Assembly: GCF_900129215.1 (NCBI RefSeq)
Contig: NZ_FQUQ01000001.1
Location: 1,364,001-1,428,000 of the forward strand
Origin: Pedobacter caeni
Lineage (GTDB): Bacteria > Bacteroidota > Bacteroidia > Sphingobacteriales > Sphingobacteriaceae
Reading direction: 5' to 3'
Length of the DNA stretch: 64,000 bases
Below the pieces are notes generated by a model. The model searched no databases. It was not told where the DNA came from and saw nothing but the letters and a program-made list of their open reading frames with translations. Position numbers and translations under genes: made by a program. Numbering within the stretch: position 1 is the stretch's first letter; the number at the start of each line of letters is the position of its first letter. Of the stretch, positions 33,180-43,183 are shown in pieces.

Positions 33180-35882
33180 ATGAAACAGAAAAAACTTTTA
33201 AGCCTTGGAATAATTTTGTTGCTCGCGCTTTCACAACTCTTCGCTCAAAAAAAGAGTGCTGCATTAACCTTCAAGTCAGGAGATTGGTTTGAAGCAGATA
33301 TTCGAATTAGTAATACCGCTCATACCTTCGATTATAACTTTGATGTTAGATATGAGGTTTCAAGTAAAATGCCAAATGGAGATTTGGTTTTTAAAGTTTC
33401 CTTTGAAAGGATGAAATTAAAATATTCTGATGCAAAAAATATCTGGTTGGGTTATGATTCCTACTACCCTCCTTATTTGGAAAACAGAAAAAAAGATCTA
33501 ACTAAACAGATTTACGAAATAACGGCCGATAGCCATGGTAAAATATCAAAACTGAAGTTACTATCCACCGCTCAAAAGATTCACTTCTCCTCAATTAGTG
33601 CTAAAACAAAATCTACTGCTCCAAAAACAGAATTGCCGGCCGTTAGGATTTTCCCAATTGCACATTTAAAGCAAATTTCTGAAACAATAATAAGTTCGCT
33701 GATTGAGGGTAAGAGCCTGGCTAAAACCTTAGACTTATCCAACTCCACTGAGGGCAATAACATTGCTAATGCAGTTTTCAAATCGGCCTCTTTCAAATTG
33801 CAAAAAAATGCACTTATCAAAGGTAGGATTAACAATTTAGCTAAGACCGATAGCATTTACGGAGTTAATGATGAGATTTTCAGGTTTAATAAAGATGGTT
33901 CTTTTCGCGCTGAAGTTCTGGCAGGTTTAAATTCAAGACGCAGGTTTATTTTTGGTGAGTTTGATCAATATAAAACCTTCAGTGTCCTTTTGGGCCCCTT
34001 AGATACACTGATCATTAAGGCCGATGCACGGGATTTTGACAACACCGTTTCTTTTGCTGGAAATGCAGCAGCGAAAGCCTCACTAAGTAAAGATTTGGTA
34101 TCCGTTTTTAACAACCAATGGATTAATGAGCGTAGTTATCGTTCAAAATCACCAGCAGCTTTTTTAGCTTTTCAAAAACAGGGGCAAAAAGATTTTGAGG
34201 TTACCATAAACAAGTACGCGAACCATGTTTCTCCGGAAATTTTAAACCATTGCAGAGCTGATTTTAAGTACGTGCAGGCCGGGACGAAACTGATGTACCT
34301 TTCTGAATACCGTAAACAACAAAAACCGAATGTGTCTTTTGAAGACTTCCCCAAAGGATTCTTTCTAAGTATTGACACCACCTCTGTTTTAATGAGTGGT
34401 CTTGAGCGAAGTCTTTATTACGATTATTACCTGATGGCGTTAAGCTCCTATCAGAAAACAAAATTAGGCATGGTCAATGCCGATCAGTACGGCTTCTTTG
34501 CTGATTATGCAACCTCTATGGCATCTTTCGAGGGATACCCCCTATATTCTGCCATTTATGAATCATTAAAAAAAGAGCTTTACAAAAGTGAAGTGGAAAG
34601 TACAGAAAGGCTGAAAAATTATTATGAAGATTTCATCCATAACTGTGGCGATTCTATATTTACAAATCGCATCAAAGAGGTTTGGACACAAGCAAGGCAA
34701 TGGTTGCCAGGAAATCCAAGCCCTGTCAGGAAACTCCTTTTACGAGACGGAAGTGCGCTTGATCTTACCGGATTTAAAGGAAAGCCTCTGGTATTAATTG
34801 TGAACAATCATAATCCTGATGTTTTAGAAGGCTATATAGATCTTATAAAAAAGCAAAATGGTAGTCAGGTTCATTTTGTTATTGCGCAAGGAACTTTCTC
34901 CACGATGAACAAAAATACCATTGATCAAAAACTGAAGGATTTGCCCAATGTTACTTATGTCGAATTAAGTGATGAGGGAAACAAACAAATGAATTTTGAC
35001 CTTTATCATCTGCAGATCAAGGCATTTGCATTTACTTCAGACTTTAGAGTCATATCCAGTTACTTGTTTGATGCAGCGCCTGATGAGCATCAGGTTGTAG
35101 AGGAACTGATCAAAAAAGCAATAGATTCGGGTGTAATGACCAAAGAACAAAAGGCATCATTAATCACGACTATAGGGTGGAGCGTTTGCTCCGCTCTGCT
35201 GACTTCAATTGTCGTCTTTTCGGTGTATAGAGTAAGGATTAACAGCTTAAAGAAGAAAACTTTATTAAAAAATAAAATCAAGGATCTGGAGATCAAGGCC
35301 ATACGCTCACAAATGAACCCGCATTTCATGTTCAATGCGTTGAATTCCATACAATCCCTGATTAACCATTATCAGTATAAAGAAGCCAATGTTTATCTGG
35401 AGAAATTCTCGTTGCTGATGAGAAGAGTGCTGAATAATTCGGAGAAAAGCTTCGTGACTCTTTCAGATGAGCTAGATGCAATCACACTCTATTGTGAGCT
35501 GGAGCAGCTGCGCTTTAACTTTAAATTTGAAATTGAAGTCTCCCCCGAAGTGAATACCCAGTTAATGGAAATTCCGGGTATGATCATTCAGCCGCTTGTA
35601 GAGAATTCAATTCTGCATGGTTTGGCTCAGAAGGGAGATGCAGGACGCCTTGTTATGCATATTACTTGTGATCAGAAATACCTTAAAATTGTGATCAAAG
35701 ACAATGGCACTGGCTTAAAGGAAAATATAACCGAGGGCAATAAAAGCTTTGGATTAAAGCTGGTAAAAGAACGACTCATCCTGCTCAGTGCCGATGGAAA
35801 TGTAGGAAACTTACATTTAAGTAGTAATTTAGGCGAAAATGAGAACGGCGTTACTGCTGTATTAACTATCCCGATAGATTAA
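33180..35882 (+). CDS. LytS-type sensor kinase with TlpA/thioredoxin-like extracytoplasmic domain
   Basis: Membrane histidine kinase of 900 residues. Signal/anchor (LLSLGIILLLALSQLFAQ), then about 640 extracytoplasmic residues. Within these, the LLGPLDTLIIKADARDFDN segment resembles TlpA-family lipoproteins, and residues about 535-660 (LRDGSALDLTGFKGKPLVLIVNN, then VHFVIAQGTF) look like a thioredoxin fold without the CxxC pair. A helix (ITTIGWSVCSALLTSIVVFSVY) precedes the His_kinase domain, RSQMNPHFMFNALNSIQSL, with His715, and a HATPase domain (NSILHGLA, DNGTGL). ATG 33180 gives the signal. The stop overlaps the LytTR gene start (TAATG), so the pair is coupled. Confidence 0.85.
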   Translation: MKQKKLLSLGIILLLALSQLFAQKKSAALTFKSGDWFEADIRISNTAHTFDYNFDVRYEVSSKMPNGDLVFKVSFERMKLKYSDAKNIWLGYDSYYPPYLENRKKDLTKQIYEITADSHGKISKLKLLSTAQKIHFSSISAKTKSTAPKTELPAVRIFPIAHLKQISETIISSLIEGKSLAKTLDLSNSTEGNNIANAVFKSASFKLQKNALIKGRINNLAKTDSIYGVNDEIFRFNKDGSFRAEVLAGLNSRRRFIFGEFDQYKTFSVLLGPLDTLIIKADARDFDNTVSFAGNAAAKASLSKDLVSVFNNQWINERSYRSKSPAAFLAFQKQGQKDFEVTINKYANHVSPEILNHCRADFKYVQAGTKLMYLSEYRKQQKPNVSFEDFPKGFFLSIDTTSVLMSGLERSLYYDYYLMALSSYQKTKLGMVNADQYGFFADYATSMASFEGYPLYSAIYESLKKELYKSEVESTERLKNYYEDFIHNCGDSIFTNRIKEVWTQARQWLPGNPSPVRKLLLRDGSALDLTGFKGKPLVLIVNNHNPDVLEGYIDLIKKQNGSQVHFVIAQGTFSTMNKNTIDQKLKDLPNVTYVELSDEGNKQMNFDLYHLQIKAFAFTSDFRVISSYLFDAAPDEHQVVEELIKKAIDSGVMTKEQKASLITTIGWSVCSALLTSIVVFSVYRVRINSLKKKTLLKNKIKDLEIKAIRSQMNPHFMFNALNSIQSLINHYQYKEANVYLEKFSLLMRRVLNNSEKSFVTLSDELDAITLYCELEQLRFNFKFEIEVSPEVNTQLMEIPGMIIQPLVENSILHGLAQKGDAGRLVMHITCDQKYLKIVIKDNGTGLKENITEGNKSFGLKLVKERLILLSADGNVGNLHLSSNLGENENGVTAVLTIPID

Positions 35883-36643
35883 TGAGGACCTTAAAAGCGA
35901 TATTAATTGACGATGAATTGAAAAGCAGAGATAACTTGCGTCAGTTATTGTTGGAATATTGCCCAAATGTAGCAATCATTGCCGAAGCGGGCTCCGCCGT
36001 TGAAGCCCTTAAATTAATTAGGGAATTAAACCCCGATTTACTTTTTCTGGATATAGAAATGGGAGAAGTTTCGGGGTTCGACTTGTTAAAATTATTGAAT
36101 GGCCAGCAGAATTTTGAAGTTATTTTTGTTACCGCTTTTGACAAATATGGGATACAGGCAGTTAAAGCATGTGCTATAGATTACCTGCTTAAGCCGATTA
36201 ATATTTTGGAATTGAGCAATGCAGTGGAAAAAGCAGCAATCCAGATTAATCCCAAAAAAGAAAATGAAAGGTTAAAAGAGTTGGTTGCCAATATAGACAG
36301 AGGAGATGATGAGCAGAGGATCGCTATTCCTTTATCGGATAAAATAGAGTTCTTAGCTATCCATAAAATTATTAGACTCGAGGCTGAGGGGAATTACACG
36401 CATATCTATTTAGACAATAAAAAACAATACCTGGTCTGTAAAACATTAAAGGAGTATCAGGAATTGCTTGAAAAGCATAATTTCATCAGGACACACCAGT
36501 CTCATCTGATCAACTTCCGAAAAATCTCTGCTTATGTAAAAACTGATGGTGGATACATTGCCATGGATGATGGCAGTCAGGTTCCCATATCCAGACAAAA
36601 AAGAGATGAAGTTTTACTGAGAATCATGAAAGGGAAATTTTAA
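35882..36643 (+). CDS. LytTR response regulator
   Basis: Response regulator of 253 residues. The receiver domain has the acidic pair ILIDDE, phospho-acceptor Asp in LLFLDIEMGEVSG, and Lys in DYLLKPI. The C-terminal LytTR domain (about 150-253) has the beta-rich DNA-binding segment: IIRLEAEGNYTHIYLDNKKQYLV, then FIRTHQSHLINFRKISAY. It is translationally coupled to the preceding kinase. The target is unknown; the neighbouring SusCD locus is a reasonable candidate only by position. Confidence 0.95.
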   Translation: MRTLKAILIDDELKSRDNLRQLLLEYCPNVAIIAEAGSAVEALKLIRELNPDLLFLDIEMGEVSGFDLLKLLNGQQNFEVIFVTAFDKYGIQAVKACAIDYLLKPINILELSNAVEKAAIQINPKKENERLKELVANIDRGDDEQRIAIPLSDKIEFLAIHKIIRLEAEGNYTHIYLDNKKQYLVCKTLKEYQELLEKHNFIRTHQSHLINFRKISAYVKTDGGYIAMDDGSQVPISRQKRDEVLLRIMKGKF

Positions 36644-36657
36644 TAGAGAATCAGAAA

Positions 36658-36696
36658 GCAAACGACGAGCAGTTTGCATGACTGCCCGTCGTTTGC
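36658..36696. terminator. Bidirectional intrinsic terminator
   Basis: GCAAACGACGAGCAGT and ACTGCCCGTCGTTTGC form a 16-bp stem with one mismatch and a 7-base loop, between the convergent LytTR and SusD genes. Confidence 0.85.
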
Positions 36697-36701
36697 GGTG
36701 A

Positions 36702-38411
36702 CTAATTAGTTGGATTTTGCGTTAATTTCCCTGGATAGGAATTAATAGCATCTTGAGGGATGTAATAAACAACCCTGAAATCGGTCGCCGATATACTTGT
36801 TGTTTGATTCTGAGGGCCGGGATATTGACGGACAAGAGACTTTCCGTTACGGAACACATCAAAACTACGCTCTGCCTGATAGGCCAGCTCTAATTGTCTT
36901 TCTTTGTCAATCAAATCACCTGCATTTGCAGCATTTAAAGTAGCATATCCACCGCCAATAATAGACCGTGTTCTGATCCTGTTTAAATCATCAAGTGCTG
37001 AGCTATAGTTTTGCAATTTAGCATAAGCCTCTGCCCTGTTCAGATACACTTCACCCAGCCTGCTGATCACCGGAGAATGCAATTGAGAATCTTCTCCTTC
37101 ACGGGAACATTTTACAATATAAAATTGAGGGTAAGCACGATTTAAAGTAATCAAATAGTCTATTACCCCAGTGTAAGTTTTGCCATTTTTATAATTTATG
37201 GTATAAATGTCCTGTGCGGCATCAACCGGCGTCAGCGTGTACACATCTTTGCGTTCTTTACAGGTAACAATACCTCCGCTTCTTGTTACCGTGTCCTGAG
37301 CATAGTTCAGCGTATTTCCGTTATCATCTTTAATAAATCTGAAGACTTCGGTATAGGCACCGGCAGTACCTTTTGTATAGGTAGGCTCTATAAACGCAGC
37401 CCTGGCATCCACCATTTTATATTTCTCTGGTCTCCAGTCATTTCTGCCGGTTTCGTTTAACAGGTCAATGTATTTTGCACTGGCATACATTTCCCCCCAG
37501 CCCATTCCGCCAATATTTGAATACATTCCGCCAATACCAGAATAATGATCGTTGCCTGAAAATTCAGAGGCTACACGTTTAATGGCAAAAATTGTTTCTT
37601 TATTATTTTCAGGTGTAAAGGTATTGTATTTCATGAACTCGCCTCTCTGCAACAAGCTATATCTGGATGCGCCAATTACTTTATTTGCATAGTCTACAGC
37701 CAGCTGTGCATAAGTCCCGTTGGGATTTTCATAAGTTCCGCTCATATAAAGATAAACTCTCGAAAGGATAGCCTGAGCAGCTTCTTTAGAGGCATAAATA
37801 GGGCCTCTGTTCACTGAAATCAACTCTTCCGCCTTTTTCAGGTCCGAAATCACCTGCTCATAGGTTACCTTAACAGTTGCTCTGTCTGGTAATATTAAAT
37901 CAATTACATTAGCTGGAGTACCATTAACAATTGGCACCCCTAAATTGGTCTCGGGGTTTTGATAATATGGGCGTCCATAGGCACGAACCAGATAGAAATA
38001 CATCAATCCGCGAACAAAATAACATTCACCCAACTTACTATCCATGGCTGCACTTTTACCTTGTGGAATCATATTAATGATATTGGAAGCCTGTGCCACT
38101 GCTTTATAACCACTGTTCCAAAACGTGTTTAACCTGCTATTATTTGGCGTTCTGGCAAAGGAGATAAATTCATAGAATGGATCTGTAGACGAGCCTCTGA
38201 TCATCATGTTGTCACCTGCATACTCTCCTAAACGGTGCATAGGATCAGACCAGGCTTTAAGCTGGCCATACACTCCGTTCAGTAAACCATCTATAGCTTC
38301 TTCAGGATTTTTATCTATTTTTTCAGATTCCATTGATCCGAAAGGCGTTCTATCAACCTTGCAGGATGACAGGGCGATTGCAACAAAAATTATAGCTAAT
38401 ATTTTTTTCAT
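36702..38411 (-). CDS. RagB/SusD family nutrient-binding lipoprotein
   Basis: Surface lipoprotein of 569 residues that caps a SusC-type transporter. Lipobox-type signal (IIFVAIALSSC, Cys about 18). The middle has the SusD-like helical TPR-type core (CYFVRGLMYFYLVRAYGRPYYQNPETNLGVPIV) and the C-terminus has the typical SRLGEVYLNRAEAYAKLQNY, then LDDLNRIRTRS and LELAYQAERSFDVFRNG. The start at 38411 keeps the signal intact; a start at 38438 would overlap SusC. It lies 13 bases after SusC. The ligand (glycan or peptide) cannot be told, because no degrading enzyme is in the operon. Confidence 0.94.
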   Translation of the reverse strand: MKKILAIIFVAIALSSCKVDRTPFGSMESEKIDKNPEEAIDGLLNGVYGQLKAWSDPMHRLGEYAGDNMMIRGSSTDPFYEFISFARTPNNSRLNTFWNSGYKAVAQASNIINMIPQGKSAAMDSKLGECYFVRGLMYFYLVRAYGRPYYQNPETNLGVPIVNGTPANVIDLILPDRATVKVTYEQVISDLKKAEELISVNRGPIYASKEAAQAILSRVYLYMSGTYENPNGTYAQLAVDYANKVIGASRYSLLQRGEFMKYNTFTPENNKETIFAIKRVASEFSGNDHYSGIGGMYSNIGGMGWGEMYASAKYIDLLNETGRNDWRPEKYKMVDARAAFIEPTYTKGTAGAYTEVFRFIKDDNGNTLNYAQDTVTRSGGIVTCKERKDVYTLTPVDAAQDIYTINYKNGKTYTGVIDYLITLNRAYPQFYIVKCSREGEDSQLHSPVISRLGEVYLNRAEAYAKLQNYSSALDDLNRIRTRSIIGGGYATLNAANAGDLIDKERQLELAYQAERSFDVFRNGKSLVRQYPGPQNQTTSISATDFRVVYYIPQDAINSYPGKLTQNPTN

Positions 38412-38424
38412 TTTTTTATGCTCT

Positions 38425-41400
38425 TTAGAATGAAACATTAAGTCCTAACATGAATTTCCTTGCCATAGGGTGAACAGCAGGGCCTGTAGAAAACAGGATC
38501 GCATTATTGTCTTCTTTAATAGGTATTTCAGGATCAACTCCCGAATATTTTGTGATCACAAATAAATTCTCTCCGGATACATACACCCTTAAATTCCTGA
38601 CTTTATACTTTTTCAGATCGAAATTGTAACCCAGAGCCAGTGAACGCATTCTAAAAAAATCATTGCTTTCAAGATAACGTGAAGAGGTCGAATTTCCCTT
38701 ATCCTGGTTATTGTAGCGGGCAACAGGATGGGTTGCATTGTCGCCAGGTTTCTGCCACCTGCTCCAGCCATCCATTAATCTCATCTGGTTCCTGTCTGTA
38801 TATGCTCCGTCCGAATCATATTCCTGACGGGAATAATTATAGATCTTGCCTCCAAGTGAGTATCCGAATACCGCATTTAAATCAAATTTTTTCCAGGTTA
38901 AAGCAGTAGTAATACCCCCAAACAGGTCAGGCGTAGCTTTTCCCACCTTTTCCTGAGTAGCATCTGCATAAGTTGATGTTGTTGTCCTTTCTATTTCATT
39001 ACCGTTTGCGTCTCTCTTAACTTTATACCACATCGGTAAACCATTATCGGGATTAACGCCTGCCCATTCCCGAAGTAAGTAAGTATCAACAGGTAAGCCA
39101 ATTTCTAAAATTCTGCTGGCGGAACCTGCTAAGCCCAGTTCATCACCTATTATGATCGGTTTGGCTGAATAGCTGCCATCCAGGTTCCTGGTTTTGTAGA
39201 TGTCTGTAAGCTTATTTACATTGTGGCCAAGATTTACATCCAGGCTCCATAACCAGTCTTTGGTACGGATAACATCACCACCCAATGATATTTCTATTCC
39301 TTTATTTCTCATTTTGCCCACATTTTGCCATAACCGGGTAACACCCGTTAAGCCCGAAATGGGTACATTGTACAAAATGTTATCTGTATTTTTAACATAA
39401 TAGTCTATCGTTAACCGGGCCCTGTTGTCAAACGCATTCACATCCAAACCTACCCCGCTGGTATAGGTTTCTTCCCATGTCAGGTTTTTGTTGCCAATCT
39501 GGCTAATCAAAAGGCCTGGAATTCCATTATAACCGGCAGAGGGGGTAACCGAATATAAATTGTATTGAGGGTACAAGGCCGAAGGGCGGTTACCTACTGT
39601 ACCATACGCGGCACGAAGTTTAAGTGTATTGATGTAACCAGCATTAAACCAACTTTCGCGGTTGATATTCCATCCACCGCTGATGGAGAAGAAATCACCA
39701 TATTTTTTACCAAAATTTGAAGCACCATCCCTGCGAAGAGATACCTGTGCCAAATATTTGCCATCATACGAATAATTTGAATTAAAAAGATAAGACTGCA
39801 CTGCCCATTCTTCTATTTCTCCCCTGGTCCTTTCAGGTTTTGAGACCCCTTGCAATACCTCAATGCCTGGAACAAGACCTGTTCCGTAGACATCTAATGT
39901 TTTACTTCTGAAATCATTAAACTCATAACCTGCCAGGGCGCTGACACTATGTTTTCCCCATGAATCGTTATAACGTAGGATTTGGTTGGTATAACGACGG
40001 GTATATTCAGATCTGTAATCTGTGATACGGCCGAGTACGCTTATCCCACCGTTTGAACGGGGATCGATATAACCACTGGCGGAGTACGTGTTGAACCGGT
40101 AGTTGTTAACTGAAGAGAAGGTGAATTTCTTTGATAATTTGATGTCAAAATCAAAATTACCCATAAACTCATAATTGGTATTGGCACCATGGTTCCACTG
40201 TAAATCGTACAAATAGTTCGTATTTGCACTATTTACCCATGTACTGGAACGGTGGCCTACCAGATTTCCATTGGCATCATAAGCGCTGTCCCAGGGAAGA
40301 TTTGAATACATTGAAGCTACAGAATATTGTTTATCACTCACTGCACGACGGGCACCCACAATAGAAGGTTTAATGGTTAACCATTCCAAAGGCTTATAAA
40401 CCGTGTTTAACCTAAAGTTGTACCGTTCGTAATCGTATCCTTTAACAGCTCCGGATTCATCATAAAGGCCAACCGACAGGAAGGATTGTAGTTTCTCAGT
40501 TCCTCCACGTAAGGAGATATTGTGATTTTGGTTAAAGCCATTTTTGGTGGCTACTTTCCACCAGTCGAAATTACTGTTGCGCAAATCTGCATTCCAGCGC
40601 GGAAAGCTAATGGTATTTGCATTGGCGAAAGAAGAGAAGTAGTCATACAGTTCGGCCCCATTCATCACTTGTAAATTCCCATTGGTAAGCTGGGTAAAGC
40701 CTGTTCTTGAAGCGATGTCTATAGTCATTTCTCCGGATTTTGCTCTCTTGGTAGTCACAATGATTACACCATTGGCACCCTGAGAACCGTAAATTGCTGT
40801 TGATGCGGCATCTTTTAATACCGTAAGGGACTCGATATCCTCTGAATTTACTTCGCCCGGACTGGAGCCTACGATTACCCCATCTATCACCCAAAGAGGA
40901 CTCATGGTCCCATCCAGACTAGCCTGCCCACGGATGATCACCGCTCCTGCTGTTCCCGGTTTTCCGGAACCAGGTGCAACGAACAGACCAGGTGCTTTAC
41001 CGGCAAGCATATTTTGTACGTTTGGCGAGGTAATGTTTTTTAGCTTATCTCCGCCAATTGTGTTCAAAGCTCCGGTAAGACTTTCCTTTTTCTGAACAGC
41101 GTAACCAACAACTACCAGCTCGCCCAGTAGTTCAGGTGCTTCGTTTAGGGTGATGTCTCCCAATGAAGGGCCGGTAACCGTAATTTCTCTGGAAGTAAAA
41201 CCGATAGAACTTACCACTAATATTTCACCAACACTCGCCTCTATACTGAACAGTCCTGTGTTGTTGGTAGAGGTCACACGTTTGGTCCCTTTTACGGTTA
41301 CTGTAGCGCCTGGAATAGGGCTGCCACCGGCATCTTTAACAGTACCCGAAACCGCTTGCCTGATCATGGTTTCATCTGCAACCCAATTTTTTCCGGGTAT

Positions 41401-41781
41401 ACTCAGAATTTTATTTACTGCAATGGTTTTGCCTTCAATATTATAGGTTAAAGACAGGTCTTTTAATACCTGCTGCAAGATGTTACGGATGGAACTTTCG
41501 TTGACATTAACGTCAATTTTTTTTAGTCCTTTAAGGTCTTCGGTCTTATAGAAAAAAGTATAATCAGACTGTTTTTCAATTGCCGTTAAAACTTCGGTAA
41601 GTTGTACAGATTTTAGATTTAACCTGATGGTTTGAGAAAAAGTTTTAGCGTTTGTAATCGTAGAGATACTAATGGTTAGTATGGTCACAACTGTCATCAT
41701 CGCAAAAAAGTGGCTAAAGGCTTTTTTTTCCTTTAGGGGCGGCGACTGTTGATTTTTTCTTTGGTTAGTTTTTTGTTTCAT
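38425..41781 (-). CDS. SusC/RagA TonB-linked outer-membrane transporter with STN domain
   Basis: Outer-membrane transporter of 1118 residues. Order: signal (FFAMMTVVTILTISISTITNA), STN domain (about 45-120, LTEVLTAIEKQSDYTFFYK) for signalling to an anti-sigma factor, carboxypeptidase-regulatory-like domain (about 145-225), plug (GAVIIRGQASLDG, PLWVIDGVIVG, AIYGSQGANGVIIVTT), and barrel ending in KFMLGLNVSF. The presence of STN together with an adjacent FecR and sigma factor identifies it as a substrate-sensing SusC. ATG 41781 is used; the upstream in-frame ATG would put charged residues before the signal. Confidence 0.95.
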   Translation of the reverse strand: MKQKTNQRKNQQSPPLKEKKAFSHFFAMMTVVTILTISISTITNAKTFSQTIRLNLKSVQLTEVLTAIEKQSDYTFFYKTEDLKGLKKIDVNVNESSIRNILQQVLKDLSLTYNIEGKTIAVNKILSIPGKNWVADETMIRQAVSGTVKDAGGSPIPGATVTVKGTKRVTSTNNTGLFSIEASVGEILVVSSIGFTSREITVTGPSLGDITLNEAPELLGELVVVGYAVQKKESLTGALNTIGGDKLKNITSPNVQNMLAGKAPGLFVAPGSGKPGTAGAVIIRGQASLDGTMSPLWVIDGVIVGSSPGEVNSEDIESLTVLKDAASTAIYGSQGANGVIIVTTKRAKSGEMTIDIASRTGFTQLTNGNLQVMNGAELYDYFSSFANANTISFPRWNADLRNSNFDWWKVATKNGFNQNHNISLRGGTEKLQSFLSVGLYDESGAVKGYDYERYNFRLNTVYKPLEWLTIKPSIVGARRAVSDKQYSVASMYSNLPWDSAYDANGNLVGHRSSTWVNSANTNYLYDLQWNHGANTNYEFMGNFDFDIKLSKKFTFSSVNNYRFNTYSASGYIDPRSNGGISVLGRITDYRSEYTRRYTNQILRYNDSWGKHSVSALAGYEFNDFRSKTLDVYGTGLVPGIEVLQGVSKPERTRGEIEEWAVQSYLFNSNYSYDGKYLAQVSLRRDGASNFGKKYGDFFSISGGWNINRESWFNAGYINTLKLRAAYGTVGNRPSALYPQYNLYSVTPSAGYNGIPGLLISQIGNKNLTWEETYTSGVGLDVNAFDNRARLTIDYYVKNTDNILYNVPISGLTGVTRLWQNVGKMRNKGIEISLGGDVIRTKDWLWSLDVNLGHNVNKLTDIYKTRNLDGSYSAKPIIIGDELGLAGSASRILEIGLPVDTYLLREWAGVNPDNGLPMWYKVKRDANGNEIERTTTSTYADATQEKVGKATPDLFGGITTALTWKKFDLNAVFGYSLGGKIYNYSRQEYDSDGAYTDRNQMRLMDGWSRWQKPGDNATHPVARYNNQDKGNSTSSRYLESNDFFRMRSLALGYNFDLKKYKVRNLRVYVSGENLFVITKYSGVDPEIPIKEDNNAILFSTGPAVHPMARKFMLGLNVSF

Positions 41782-41898
41782 TTGAAATATAAATTTCAGG
41801 ATTAAACGATTTGTTCGTAATTGGTTTGTTGAAGCAGTTTCCTGCATGAATTGGCCGGTCAGTTTTTTCGCATAGCGTATAGTTTAGGTTTATATATA

Positions 41899-43092
41899 TT
41901 ATTGAATTATCAATTTGTTGTCGTCTGTCAGTTGGTATCTGACACGTGTTGCCCCCAGTATTTTTAAGGCCTGTCGTAGTGTTAAATCCTTTTGTATCTT
42001 TCCGGTAAAAGTGCCGGAAGGCTTAGTTCCTTCATATATAATTTCAATGTTGTACCACCTGGCCAGTTCCAGCATTACATCGCTGATATCTGCCTGGTTA
42101 AAATGGAACAAATTGTTTTTCCAGGCCAGAATATCCGCGAAGTTTACATTGTCGATGAGCTGTATCCCTTCAGAATCTGGCTGGCTGACAGCCTGCTGGT
42201 TCGGCTGTAGTAAAAGGTTCCGTTTCCCGGTACTTAACTTTATGCTGCCCTCCAGCAGTGTGGTTTTGTAACTGCCATTATCAGCGTAACTGTTTATATT
42301 GAAATGTGTTCCTAAAACCTCGATATTGGTTTTAGAATTTTCGATGTTTACGATGAATGGTTTCTGTGTATTTCTTGCGACTTCGAAATATGCTTCCCCT
42401 GATATGGCCACTGTTCTGGTTTTTCCGTTAAAGGTTACCGGATACTCAATACTACTGGCAGCGTTTAACCAAACTTTAGTACCATCAGACAAAGTGAGGT
42501 TGTATTGTCGTCCTAAAGGGGTCCGGATACTATTGAGGCTGTTTCCAGCAGGTTTTTTACCATCTAAATAAACAAGCTGTCCCTTACTGACTTTAATTTT
42601 TGAACCATCATGATTAATGATCGCCTCACTGTTACCCGCACTGTCCAGTAAAACTTCCCGTCCGTCTGACAGGACCAATATAGCCCCGGTTTGCCCGGGC
42701 TGGACATCTTTCTGGTTTACTTCGGCTATAGTTCTCTGGTTAATGCGCTCGCTAAAATTTTGGTGAAGCAAATAAGAACCGATCGCTATCATAACCGCAG
42801 CGGCAATACCGTATTTCAGGAACCTTATTTTTGGATGTTTAGCAATTGTTTTGACCTGAGGCGGCTTATCCAGGGATAAGATCTGGTTAACTTTGGCTTT
42901 GATTTCAGTTTCATCTACACTGACCTCCTCATCTTCCGGTTCCGTAAAAGTATTTATGGTTTCGGTGACCAGGGCTATTACTTCTTCATGTCCGGCTTCG
43001 TCCATAAGCTGAGACAGTTCCGCAGTCTCTTCAACAGACAACATATTGTTATAATATAGCTGCAATAAATCGAGGATTCTTTTTTTGTGCAC
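41899..43092 (-). CDS. FecR family anti-sigma factor
   Basis: Inner-membrane anti-sigma factor, 397 residues. The N-terminal cytoplasmic part (about 1-85, IMDEAGHEEVIAL-like sigma-binding region) is followed by a single helix (YGIAAAVMIAIGSYLL), a FecR domain (about 120-280, GQTGAILVLSDGREVLLDS, then GEAYFEVARNTQKPFIV) and a DUF4974 C-terminus (FHFNQADISDVMLELARWYNIEI). It should receive the signal from the STN domain of the SusC protein and release the sigma factor. It starts with GTG (43092), the only start that keeps the conserved HKKRILDLLQLYY head. Confidence 0.94.
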   Translation of the reverse strand: MHKKRILDLLQLYYNNMLSVEETAELSQLMDEAGHEEVIALVTETINTFTEPEDEEVSVDETEIKAKVNQILSLDKPPQVKTIAKHPKIRFLKYGIAAAVMIAIGSYLLHQNFSERINQRTIAEVNQKDVQPGQTGAILVLSDGREVLLDSAGNSEAIINHDGSKIKVSKGQLVYLDGKKPAGNSLNSIRTPLGRQYNLTLSDGTKVWLNAASSIEYPVTFNGKTRTVAISGEAYFEVARNTQKPFIVNIENSKTNIEVLGTHFNINSYADNGSYKTTLLEGSIKLSTGKRNLLLQPNQQAVSQPDSEGIQLIDNVNFADILAWKNNLFHFNQADISDVMLELARWYNIEIIYEGTKPSGTFTGKIQKDLTLRQALKILGATRVRYQLTDDNKLIIQ

Positions 43093-43183
43093 GTGGTTAG
43101 TGGTTTAGTTTGGCAGGATTTTCATCCTAATCAGAGGTATGAATGCACTTTTTCGAACGACTACTATCGGGGCTTAGTTTTTT

